This document shows positions 49,401-58,814 of a DNA stretch of 64,000 bases, piece by piece. The stretch comes from Margaritispora aquatica (Eukaryota; Ascomycota; Leotiomycetes; Helotiales; Discinellaceae). The stretch is taken from positions 682,001-746,000 of the forward strand of contig VJWN01000005.1 of assembly GCA_007644065.1 (NCBI GenBank). The letters are read 5' to 3'. Numbering within the stretch: position 1 is the first letter of the stretch; every line of letters starts with the position of its first letter. The position numbers were made by a program, and so were the translations under genes. Below the pieces are notes generated by a model that did no database searches, was not told where the DNA came from, and saw only the letters and a program-made list of their open reading frames with translations.

Positions 49401-50260
49401 GAAGGCGATGGATCTCGCAGTGGCTGTTTACTAGGAGCTTCGGTTTTGGTTGCAACGTTGTTCAACGCATCTTCCAGTGATGATGTGACGTCAAATCCGC
49501 CAGAGGAGATTGGAGACTTGTTGCCTTGCTGATTCTCTCGAACAGATGCATCCTCTACTGCTTCCTCTACCGATGGCATAGCGTTTCCTAATGAGCTATC
49601 AGTAAAAGCTGCTAGTCCGTTCATTCTCATATTCTGCGTACTCGGAAAATGTGCGCCATCCTCGTCATCGATATCATCAGCAACATTCTTGACTTGGCTT
49701 GTGTACCAACTCGTGTTCGTTTGATCTCTGTAGCCTCTTTGTTGGGTATTTGCTTGACTGACTATTTTGCCATCATCAAAGCCGAGTAACTTCTGGCCTG
49801 AGCCCTCATCCAAGACTCTATACTTGTCCCAGGGTAGAAGCTTGCCAGCAGTGACACTGTCAACAATCCACGCTGGCTTGACTATCCTATACTTCCGAAA
49901 TTCAATGGCTTTCTTGGGCGTGAGATTTGCAGCAATGATGTGAGTTACGGTTGTCTTGCCATCCAAGTATTGCATGAAACCACCCCCATAGCTGACAATC
50001 AAGTGGTGAAGATCATTTAACGAAGGCTGAGTGTAACCATTCACATGTGCTACAACGCCTCGAAAAATCTGTGGTTTGTCGGTAGAAGCTGAGCGAACTT
50101 GAGCATCAAGATTTTGGAGCTTGATCTTCTTCCGACGAAAATAGTCGGTAAAGCCTCCGAATTTAGAGCCTTCATATTCTTCTCCTGCTTCGTCCTCAAA
50201 TTTGTGACCTTCGATCTTCTTGCGTGACGATTCGGCGCCCTTCTCCAATCTGCTCCCCAT
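46439..50260 (-). CDS. REV1: DNA repair protein REV1 (translesion deoxycytidyl transferase)
   Basis: Single exon, 1,273 aa, ATG at 50260-50258; an 11-codon extension begins with TTG and is not used. REV1 inserts dCMP opposite damaged or abasic DNA and scaffolds polymerase zeta in the nucleus. A BRCT domain spans about residues 62-150 (FRGVVAHVNGY, IVKPAWIVDSV, GKLLPWDKYRVL). The Y-family catalytic core starts at about 415: HVDFDSFFCAVS holds Asp420, and SIDEALVDI holds Asp515-Glu516. GCEVSIGIGGNILLAKVALRKAKP and LPGVASSIGGKLEEIG (finger and helix-hairpin-helix) and a little-finger region follow. Around residues 910, 975 and 1090 lie three UBM-like motifs with the LP core (ELPIDI, ALPEDM, ALPPEM). 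The C-terminal 100 residues fit the Rev7/polymerase-binding domain. No break is seen. Confidence 0.96.
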   Translation of the reverse strand: MGSRLEKGAESSRKKIEGHKFEDEAGEEYEGSKFGGFTDYFRRKKIKLQNLDAQVRSASTDKPQIFRGVVAHVNGYTQPSLNDLHHLIVSYGGGFMQYLDGKTTVTHIIAANLTPKKAIEFRKYRIVKPAWIVDSVTAGKLLPWDKYRVLDEGSGQKLLGFDDGKIVSQANTQQRGYRDQTNTSWYTSQVKNVADDIDDEDGAHFPSTQNMRMNGLAAFTDSSLGNAMPSVEEAVEDASVRENQQGNKSPISSGGFDVTSSLEDALNNVATKTEAPSKQPLRDPSPSVERDDCKIEDGVQENQSDDRPAQLIMPSKTEEFVNAKKRSREEDEPSPSKKVKMLTAEEHNALLLADPHIRKSSTGNPDFIKQYYSESRLHHLSMWKADLKLRFQQMAEDKTASQKQKVKRKPGSRRYIMHVDFDSFFCAVSLKTAPEYIDKPTVVAHGAGPGSEIASCNYPARAFGVTNGMWMKNALKLCPSIKVLPYDFPAYEDASKCFYEAIIDVGGIVQSVSIDEALVDITSLCLLVGSTDGLGIREGSIWREQEKADEIAKVLRAKIKETTGCEVSIGIGGNILLAKVALRKAKPAGQHQIKPEEVLDFIGELNVISLPGVASSIGGKLEEIGIKFIKDVRQLNKDRLMTVLGPKTGEKIWDFSRGIDRTEVGEQVVRKSVSAEVNWGIRFISQSEAEEFVQNLCVELQRRLIEQRVKGRSLTMKIMRRAADAPMDPPKNLGHGKCDTFNKSVILGVATNSAEVIGREAVSVLRSYGFSPGELRGLGVQMTKLEPLKASNISMPDGSQRRINFGTSVAPKLSKQPTDDPIDDPETPTKPNSIPLSRESSKQGRGYDVELTPQKSKPFISQLIGHDPIDDDSPQKAKVTPIHPAAAIARANAADQSAKKFLNMTGTQFIIPSQIDPSVLAELPIDIRAKLMAQSKSKPVSRPASRPLSRDQSPFVAVKSRSNSPALQTAFSLPSQLDPEVFDALPEDMKAEVLASYSAQLSITNIAGPPRARGQSLLPQSPRKPRALPPKKNSPTKPRRGRPPGVLNRKNRVDPYSTLTQSNFVAQKGGEPSKSKPIGDAALADGGEDEDDLDEDFLSALPPEMRAELLAEQKRKRLARKGALAITAAKNKRRRPPDPLPAIQRRLRLPPREPRPTFTTKELSSVAELRGTLSAWFNEFKEEGPHPDDVGALERYLRRVVIEERDMVKVVGVCRWIDWLVGELKDEEEAGKGSRSASGQESEGVRAWEEALDGVKEKVQNAVHERGLGRLDL

Positions 50261-50914
50261 GTTCACGGTGGCGATTTGCAAGCTTAAGAGCAAGGCTCAA
50301 CACATCTTGAACATGGCACGAAGATCATAATCGCATCTTGCCTTTGCTGGTATATAATTTATCAAGAGCAGAACCTAAGGATCATGGTAAGCACTATTGC
50401 TAAATGGAGATGAAGATGCCTAAAGCGAGACTACAAGCACTTTGTTCTCGGGTGGACGACGCGACGTGGATGATGCACGTGATATCGCGCACTAGTGGCG
50501 ATCGTTATTCCATGTTCGGATATGGATTCCTACTCATTGGAGACTTGAAATATTCATGTGTGCAAAGTATCAGGCTCGGAGAACATTATCGTTAGTTCAC
50601 GAACATCCAACCAATCCAGCGGATTAACAGAATAGTATTATTCAGTGCACAGTACTGTGGGTACTGAAAGTAGGCTTCTAGGTTGACTGTCACCAGTGCA
50701 AGCACTATACCCTAGCCTAGCCTGCGTTTTAGATCAACTCGTCATAGGGTCTCCCAAGTACAACCTGAAAGTCAATTTATTTCTCAGGATATCAAGCTTC
50801 TATTTCATGATCCATTCCCTTAGCTACATTAAATTTCATAAAATATTATCAGTATCGAATTCAAGTTGTTCTTTTGATCATATCTATTTCTTTGCTTTCT
50901 ATCTTTGGCTAATC
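50261..50914. promoter_or_regulatory. Divergent intergenic region of REV1 and the MFS gene
   Basis: 654 bp that carry both promoters. No TATA box is obvious on the REV1 side; the MFS side is AT-rich. No other gene seen. Confidence 0.45.
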
Positions 50915-52861
50915 ATGCAACCAAGAACTATGCCAGGTATGGCTGGGGAGACATCGCCACTTTTACAGAATCAAGAGAATGGTCATCAAAGCGATAGAAA
51001 GGTTAGAATCACTTCATCTGATACCATTGATCATCTAATCTGTTTTAGCGAGTAGAGCTCTCCGAGGAGGAGTCGCCTCGAAATTGGTCCAAATGGAAAA
51101 AGTTGGCGAATATTGCTATCATTGCAAGCATGGCCAGCAAGTTCTACTTTAACCAACCATTAGCCTTCACTAACATGTCTCAGTACTTAGTCCTCTTGCT
51201 TCCAGCATGTTCGTACCTGGTATCAAGAAGATAGCCGACTCCTTGGATGCTACCGAAACCGGCATCATTGCCTGTCAGACCGGATTCGTTGTTGCTCTAG
51301 GAGTTGGTCCTCTTATCTTAGCACCCCTCTCCGAGACTTTTGGAAGGAGACCACTCTATCTGGTGTGCTTTGGAATATTTACTCTACTTCAAATTCCTAC
51401 TGCGCTTGCGAAGAGTCTACCGGTCTTGGTGACGCTTCGTGTTTTTTCTGGGTTCTTCGGAAGTACAGAACTTCTACTGTGTTTCAACTTCTCATTACTA
51501 AATCGTCACAGGTGTGTCAATCTGTAATGGTGGAGGATCGTAAGTGCTCCTACTTCGCCGTAACACACCAACATTGCCTACTTCCGGATTTCAAGCCTCG
51601 CTGTGTAAATTTTATTCTAAGCACCAGCGATACTTTGAGCCCCACACAATGAGTACTAACGGTTTTGCAACAGCATCAACGATATGTACGAGCCAAAAGA
51701 ACGTGCTGGCATCTTCGGATGGTATTGTAGGTTTAACCAATGGTTTTGGCGCAAACTGTTGTTGTGCTACAATCTTGGGAATTCAGTTAACCCTGCTAGT
51801 ACTTGGTCCTTTAATGGGTCCGACTATTGGGCCTCTTCTGGGTGGAATCATCTTACAAAATTTAAAGTAAGCCCTTATAGTTCTTGGCTTACCGATATCC
51901 GGAAATACTTTCAGCTTTTGGAGTTTTGAGATCTGGCTTCGGACTCATTACCCTGTGATTTCAAGATAAGCCCCTTGATGGCTTGTCATTAATACTGACT
52001 ATTAATAGTTGGCCTTGGCTATTCTGGATACTTTTGATCATAGGAGGAGTAACATTTCTTGGAACTGTTCTTTTCATGCAGGAAACATACATGCCAATCT
52101 TATTGGCCCACCGAAAGCAAGAACTCAAGAAGTTAGAGGGGGGAGATTATTACTACGATGGTGAGGATGACCGACCACTAAAGATTAAACTTCGCCAGTC
52201 AATCTCACGCCCAATACGCATTCTGTTCACACAGCCCATCGTCTTCACAATGGCATCATACCAGGCACTCTTATTTGCTACTACTTACAGTCTGTATACA
52301 CAATTTGAGAATATTTACTCCGGCGAATATGGTTTCAGCACTGTTCAGGTCGGTCTCGTATATCTTGGACCAGGACTAGGCTTTCTTTCCGCTGTATGGT
52401 TCCTTGTACCACAAATCGACAAAGTATACAACAACCTAAGCGAGAAGCACGGCCAAGAAAAGCCAGAGTATCGTCTTCCGATTGCTAATATCGGATCAAT
52501 ACTTATCCCTGTATCACTTTTCGCTTTCGCTTGGTTAGTTGAGTTTAGAGTCAATTGGTTTGCCACGATCGTACCGACTTTCTTCTACGGCATTGGACAG
52601 GTTGCCATCTTCAACTCGGTTCAGAATTATTACATCGATAGCTTTGAGAAGTACGCTGCTAGTGCTATTGCAGCAGGTGCATTTTTCAGGAGTCTCATTG
52701 GTGGAATAGTTCCTCTTATAACAGGTTCTTTGTTCGACAAAGTAGGCGTCGGATGGGGAATGAGTGTGTTTGCTTTCATCAGTGTCGCTTTGGCACCAAG
52801 TCCGATACTGTTCTACAAGTATGGAGAGTTCTTAAGGAGGAAGTTTGCGATAGACCTATAG
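50915..52861 (+). CDS. Major facilitator superfamily transporter (DHA-type)
   Basis: Exons 50915-51001, 51049-51136, 51184-51462, 51512-51539, 51674-51726, 51800-51866 and 52009-52861; 484 aa. Intron 2 (51137-51183) is GC-AG, with donor context A|GCAAGT and branch CACTAAC; no GT donor gives an open frame. The acidic N-terminus ends ESPRNWSKWKK, a hallmark of fungal drug:H+ antiporter-like MFS proteins. Then follow hydrophobic helices with IIACQTGFVVALGVGPL and the motif-A variant APLSETFGRRPLYLV, VSICNGGGSINDMYEPKERA, LGPLMGPTIGPLLGG and WPWLFWILLIIGGV. The second half includes QAL(L)FATTYSLYTQFE and SYIDSFEKYAASAIAA-like segments. Plasma-membrane efflux or uptake of small molecules is inferred. 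Substrate not predictable. The protein is slightly short for the class. Confidence 0.87.
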
Positions 52862-54321
52862 GCTTCAGCTGCTAGAGAACGAAGCTCCAAGAAGCCAACG
52901 TTTGTAGATATAATCCCCGCAGAGATCACTACTTTAACCAACGAACTTAGTCTCTGTCGGCTGATAACTTGCTGGCAGCTGGAATGTGAAAGGCTGGTTC
53001 GGTGGGTTTGAGACATCCATGTGTGATGGCTCAATTAAAGGGAAACTTAGAGGCAGAGCATTCACCTGGCTTGTAATCTGCTTAAGTCATACGGGTTACC
53101 TAGACCTTCCATAGAGCAGACACTCATCAGCACTGTTCTAGCCTCCATCAACCATCGCATCAAGAATTCCGATTTTGGCAAAAGCGGAGTCGGTAGCATG
53201 TCCAAAAGTACCAAGCTCAACTTCTGTGTTTTGTTTCATTCTGTTCCCAATAAGAAGTGATCGTCGAAGCCCAAAGATTTGACTACAGCTAAAATATTTG
53301 AGCAGTCATCAGAAGGTTGTGCCCGAAATCTATTCTCGAAATACTCTTTCAAAACCTTGGACTAACACAATATTGTCATCCTCCAACTGCTGCATCTGTT
53401 CGGAGAATAGCCTCTCTTTCAGTCGCTGCTGTTATCAATTTGTGGAGGCTTATGACAATACCATCAGATTGCCTCCTGAAGTGACTAGTCTTCAACCACA
53501 TATAGATCACATCTCTTGTGCTGACGAGCGTGCTCCCTAGGACCACTTCACTGAATATCGAAATCGTCGATATAGGTAGGGCTGATAGATCAGCCACCCA
53601 CCATTCAGAAGCGGGGTGTACATTTTTTGTATACATCGCATAATCATGATTGATTAAAAGGTTCGTCAAATAGTAATGTTAAGTTCAAAATTCAGGTTGT
53701 ATTCTGGATGAGCTCAGCAAGCCACATGTCGGACAAGGCGCAAGAGGCATGATGCTGACAACCTGTGATTTGAAAGATCATGCAGGCTGAGTCAACACAA
53801 CAACTCTCAAAAAAGACATGGAGTCTTCGACAACGGGCCAGCGGGCAGGGGTTTTGATATCCGAAGCATCACATTGAGCTGTAACAGCTGGAATGTACGC
53901 AGTCTTTTTTTGGATGTTGCTTTCACGCCATTTGCTTGGTAATGCATGTACTGCAGCTGTATCCTCATGGCAATGACAATGGAAACAGGAAAGCTCAGCC
54001 CAGTGGAATATTGGAGAATTAATATTTGTTACTGAATTCATGGAGGAGTGAAATGGACCGCTTTGAAGTGCGAATACGCTTACTTACTTTCCAGCTGCAT
54101 CAGGAGAACTTGAGTATAAAGTATGCCATGTTCGCCCTCCCAATACTCATCATTTCATTATCAAAATCTTCATCTACCATTTCCTACTTTTCTTTCCTAG
54201 CTTGTCTTGTCTTTTCCTTGAAACAATCGTTGGATTTCTCTTTCATTGATTTTTCAACGCACCTTTTTTCATTTCCAATACTTAGGCGATTTCTTAGTCC
54301 TCCATTTGTACTACATTCACC
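52862..54321. other. Intergenic, about 1.46 kb
   Basis: MFS 3' UTR and the cupredoxin promoter. Frames at 53298-53540, 53376-53669 and 53778-54041 lack features. From 54140 to 54320 the plus strand is C/T-rich, a typical fungal leader. Confidence 0.45.
54114..54120 (+). promoter_or_regulatory. TATA-like element of the cupredoxin promoter
   Basis: GTATAAA about 200 bp before the start codon, followed by a long pyrimidine-rich tract; layout is typical of strongly regulated fungal genes. Confidence 0.45.
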
Positions 54322-55323
54322 ATGCAGCTCTCAATGTTTCCAGCATTTGCTTCTCTCCTTGCCCTCACATCCGCAGCATCACTTCGCACATCTGCTGTTA
54401 CAGTCGTCTGCACAGATTTTGACCCAATCACCGTTACTCAAACTCAGACAATCACTGTTACGGCTCCTTGCGAGGTTCTTCCTCCCCTCAAGACCCAAAT
54501 CATCACAACTTCGGCTCAGGCGATTCCAACAATAAGCATTATTAGCAAGGAGAACTCGGTAAATGCTATCGTTACCATCATCAACGGGGCCACCACAACA
54601 ATCTACTCGACCAAGACCGATGCACCGAAATCGACACCAACTCCTCCCGCTACGCAATCTAGCACTGTCAGCATTCCCATCGCAGCTCCCACCCGCGCAG
54701 CCGTTATCCACAAAGTCATAGTCGGCATCGATGGAACTCTCGCTTATGGAGCAAACCAGATCACCGCCGCAATAGGAGATATCATCCGCTTCGACTTCAA
54801 CAGCACCAACCACACAGTTACGCAGTCCGACTTTCTCACGCCATGCTCTCCCAAAGCTGGTGGCTTCAACACGGGCTTCAACCAGTTCAACCCATCCAAC
54901 AAAACTGGCGTCGTCTTCAAGGACTTCAAGGTCGAGGTCTCAACTCCTCTGTGGTTCTACTGCGCACAAACCGCCAAGGTCAGCCATTGTCACAAGGGCA
55001 TGGTCCTCGGTGTCAACCCCAATGGAAAGTTTCCAGCTTTTTTGAGCATGGCAACTGCAACGACATCTCCACCATCTGCTGTGACAGCTTCGGCTACTGG
55101 TACAGGAGGCATGCCGTTTGGGACTGGCAAGAATGGGGCCCTCTTAACCGAAGCCGGAAAGCCTTTCGGGACAGGCGTAAGCTCTTCCATTATACCGCTA
55201 TATACAGCTGGTAGACCATCGGCCTCATCCACGGGATCTGTCATCAGCATTGCCAAGCCAACTGTGACTGCTTCATGGGAGCATGCTGGTCACCGCCGTG
55301 GTGCAACACCGTGGTTCGCTTGA
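54322..55323 (+). CDS. Secreted serine/threonine-rich cupredoxin
   Basis: Single exon, 333 aa. Signal peptide at 1-19 (MQLSMFPAFASLLALTSAA). Residues 25-125 are Thr/Ser-rich and probably O-glycosylated. The cupredoxin domain spans about 128-235: IGDIIRFDFNSTNHTVTQSD carries the first copper ligand His164, and the second site is WFYCAQTAKVSHCHKGMV, with Cys214, His222 or His224, and Met227. Cys175 and Cys223 could form the usual disulfide. The C-terminal 95 residues are Gly/Ser/Ala-rich. This is the fungal extracellular serine-rich or plastocyanin-like family, seen in many ascomycetes; copper binding is inferred from ligands, and electron transfer or wall attachment is not shown. The tail lacks a terminal hydrophobic helix, so a GPI anchor is not obvious. 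Confidence 0.88.
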   Translation: MQLSMFPAFASLLALTSAASLRTSAVTVVCTDFDPITVTQTQTITVTAPCEVLPPLKTQIITTSAQAIPTISIISKENSVNAIVTIINGATTTIYSTKTDAPKSTPTPPATQSSTVSIPIAAPTRAAVIHKVIVGIDGTLAYGANQITAAIGDIIRFDFNSTNHTVTQSDFLTPCSPKAGGFNTGFNQFNPSNKTGVVFKDFKVEVSTPLWFYCAQTAKVSHCHKGMVLGVNPNGKFPAFLSMATATTSPPSAVTASATGTGGMPFGTGKNGALLTEAGKPFGTGVSSSIIPLYTAGRPSASSTGSVISIAKPTVTASWEHAGHRRGATPWFA

Positions 55324-56120
55324 GCTTATTTGGGAGATTTCGGAGCTGGTATCAGAAATGGAGAGTGGGAATTGCTTGATTGTTTACAGCATAGCGTGGT
55401 GTTTGGGCATATATCTGGGCATTTGCATGGCGTTTGGAGTGTGTATAGATTCGAAGACTGTAAAAATATCGCAGCAGACTGGGTGCAGCGAGCACGGTAT
55501 TTTGGTTACCTTAGACAGTTTTAAAATGAGTTTTTTATTCCCTAAGACAATTCTTCCCTTCTCTTGTCACATGCTTGCGGGAGGTTTTGGTCTACGGTCA
55601 ATAGACTTGATTTTCTTCTCTACGCCCACATTGCAATTATATTCGTAGCTCTGAGTCACTGACAGAATACCGAATACCAGGTCAATGTGCTATGAGAGAT
55701 AATTATAAAAAAGGCTAAATAGATATCTCTCGGCAAGCGATTGATCTCCATGAATTACCTCACCCTTAAATACTTGACAGGGATAATCTTAATCCAAAAG
55801 GTGGGGTTATCTATATTTCCAAAAGTGGGAAGATTCCTACCTTTCCTACCATGGATATCTCCCCACTCTACTCATACTTGACCACATTCGTCCAATCTTG
55901 GTTTGCCTTTCTCTAAGCTCGGCTCTTATCAAGCTAAGAAGCTAAGGAAGAGAAAATGCCTCGATTGCTTCCATCACCTCACCTTAAAATCAATCCACTT
56001 GCATCTTGGTGGAATAACTCAATCAACATGTTTCAAGCTATCGATGACTGCTCGCATCGCTGATACAACTCTCACTCCCACTGTATACTCTTCACCACCG
56101 GACCTACAAAACAGCTAGCC
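55324..56120. other. Intergenic, about 0.8 kb
   Basis: 3' UTR of the cupredoxin and promoter/leader of the CDF gene. The frame at 55283-55648 overlaps the coding end and is a shadow. No gene seen. Confidence 0.45.
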
Positions 56121-58139
56121 ATGTCTTCAGGCTCGCCACCAAAGTTCAAATCTCCATTATTCAATGGCAGAATTCCACGACCGACTGGCTTTCTCGTAGT
56201 CAATGATGTATCGGCGAGCCCAATGCACACGCATGGCTCTGGGACACTGGCTTCCCTGATCACAAGCCGTTCTTCGACCTCACTGAGTGCGATGGCGGGT
56301 CGCAGGCCATCTTCTCTGCGAGGTAGAAATACCGCAGATCTCGAGGATACAGACTCCCCTACTGATCGGACGCACATGAACTTCGGACAACTCGAGGATG
56401 CAGAGGATTATAGGCATAGCTTGTCGGAGGAGCGCCGGCGCGACTCGATTCTCAAAGGACCTGAAATGCGGAGTCAGCGACTTATTGGAAACAGTAATCC
56501 ACGATACAAATGGGGTGCGTAAATTCAAACTGGTTGTGCGAATGCATGGCCTTCTCAATTAGTGTCTTTTTACTTGCGGCGACTGACTGGTTTTGTAGAA
56601 AGGTACTGGAAGACTGAGGAGCAATTGAAGGTGATGAAACCCGCCATGTGAGTGCTTCGCATACAAGATCCTGCTGTGATACGTTGGCTGATCACATGAA
56701 AGTCGAGCGTACTACGAGCGAAATAATGGCCTAGTTCAACAATACCTATACATCGACCGACTTTTGGACTCGACTGTCACGCACGACTTGATCAACGAGT
56801 ATGATAACATGCACAGTCCCAGTGAAACTAGTCCAAGTGCACTGCGAGATGCGATCGATATTCCAAACACAATTACCGAGGAGCCTCGCACACCTGGCAC
56901 CGTGACCCCACCAGTAAAGAAGGTTGATAGAACTCCAAGGGGCATCTACAAGGTGACAACCGAGAGGACGCCTCTACTTCAGGACAACGACGAGGAAGAG
57001 GAGGATGGGCCCAAGCCTGAAATCCCCGGCTACGAGGATGACTCCGTCGAGAGTGGCGACAGAGTCGTCAGAATAGCGGTATACATCAACTTGGTTGCCA
57101 ATGCGATTCTGCTTATAGGGAAAATCGGCGTCATCATCTTGACAAGCTCGCTTTCCGTCCTCGCCTCGTTGGTAGATGCCGCTCTGGACTTCCTCAGCAC
57201 TGGTATCATTTGGACAACGACTCGGCTAATCGAGCAGCAAGACCAATATCAATACCCGATTGGTCGTAGACGTCTCGAGCCGATCGGTGTTCTTATATTC
57301 TCTGTGATCATGGTCACTGCCTTTTGTCAGGTTGCAATCGAGTGTATTGGACGCTTAAACTCGGGCGACCACTCTATCATTGAACTCACACTACCAGCCA
57401 TCATCATCATGTGTGGTACGATTTTCATCAAGGGTCTTTGCTGGCTCTATTGTCGTCTGATCAAGAACTCGAGCGTGCAAGCTTTAGCTCAGGATGCTAT
57501 GACGGATATCATTTTCAATACATTCAGTATTATATTTCCTCTTGGTTAGTAAACATCTTCCATGAAAATCTTTGCATCCTGCTAATGTCTCACAGTTGGA
57601 TTCTATGCAGACTTATGGTGGATGGACGCTCTTGGAGGTCTCTTGTTGTCTGGATATGTGATTTTTAACTGGGCAGGTACATCAGCCGGCCACATCAGAA
57701 ATCTCACCGGTGCAGCTGCGACAGCAGATGAGCGAAACGTGCTATTAGTAAGTACAATCAAAGACAATCTCACTATTCTTCTGCACAATAACGCCCGCGG
57801 AAAAGTTTTCACGCTCAGACATGACAGTCCAAGACTTTCACCAACACATCGCACATTATTTGACGCGCTCGCTAACGCACGAGAACACAGTACCTCACCA
57901 TGCGCTTCGCCAAAACCATCAAACACATCCAAGGTTTGAAGGCCTATCACGCAGGTGACAAGCTAAACGTGGAAGTGGACATCGTGCTCGACGAGCACAT
58001 TAGTTTGAAAGACAGCCATGACCTCGGCGAGTCGTTGCAGTATGTCTTGGAATCAGTGCCGAATGTTGATCGTGCGTTCGTGCACCAGGATTACGCGAGA
58101 CACAATATCCCGACACATATGCAGCAGCAAAGTGGATAG
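56121..58139 (+). CDS. Cation diffusion facilitator, probable Mn2+ type
   Basis: Exons 56121-56514, 56599-56647, 56703-57544, 57596-57747 and 57891-58139; 561 aa. The first 265 residues are cytosolic, Ser/Pro-rich, and include YYERNNGLVQQYLYIDRLLDS, a conserved entry motif of fungal members. Membrane helices begin at about 268 (VVRIAVYINLVANAILL). The metal site in helix 2 is DAALD (Asp306, Asp310) and in helix 5 is DAMTD (Asp412, Asp416). DxxxD in both helices is the mark of Mn2+-type CDFs, unlike HxxxD of zinc carriers. The C-terminal cytosolic dimer domain contains LNVEVDIVLDEHISLKDSHD. The carrier would move Mn2+ out of the cytosol, into vacuole, Golgi or outside. Membrane location is not decided. 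Confidence 0.92.
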
Positions 58140-58670
58140 GGTGTGTAGGACGTGTATGGGAAATGGGAAATGAGGAGTAGGAGTGGGGATTATATGTAGG
58201 AGTACGGCTGAGGACTATGTATGATGTCGTGGTGGAAGGAATCGAGTTTTGACAACGCACCACCATGACTGGACAATGGACATGGACTTTGTGTAAAAGC
58301 TTGGCGATTCGAGGCACGGATGAACGATGGGTCGGTCGGGAGAAAGCCAGTGAGGGGTTGAATGAATACCCAGGGAGGAGAGGAGTAGGAATTGCTTCTG
58401 TTACTTTTATGATGGATATACCACCCGCTCTATACCAGATCTTGAATGCAGATTATTGAATTTGCGTTTGCGTGGTGCACTGCTCCGTACCTACCGTGCA
58501 GATACACATACACGTACACATACACATGGCTTAGGTTGGTTGGGTTGGACCATGGTCCTCATCATATGGCGCGAGAACTGAAGAGGGAAGATAAAAAGGG
58601 ATGGTTCATGGAGGGAGAGTGAGATTCGAGATGCCTGCACGACTCGCAAGCAGAGACAGATGCGGCGGTG

Positions 58671-58709
58671 GTGGTTTTGTGTCTCATCTCATCATCTCAT
58701 CATCTCGTC
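58671..58709. repeat. (TCATC)n-rich short repeat
   Basis: TCTCATC/ATCATC units repeated about five times in the CDF downstream region. Confidence 0.6.
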
Positions 58710-58794
58710 GATGAGATGGACAGAATTGGTGAGTGTGTGCACTTTGCATAAGTTGGTGGTGGTCATGGTGGTGGCTGTCGTGGTCGAAGGAAGG

Positions 58795-58814
58795 GAAGAA
58801 AGAAAGAAAGAAAG
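58795..58814. repeat. (GAAA)n microsatellite
   Basis: About five tetranucleotide units, non-coding. Confidence 0.75.

Noticed and set aside
51915..51965. Extra exon in the MFS gene between 51867 and 52008
   Set aside because: It would follow a good acceptor but has no usable donor and runs to a stop; the single 142-bp intron gives LQNLNWPWLFW, as expected for the family.
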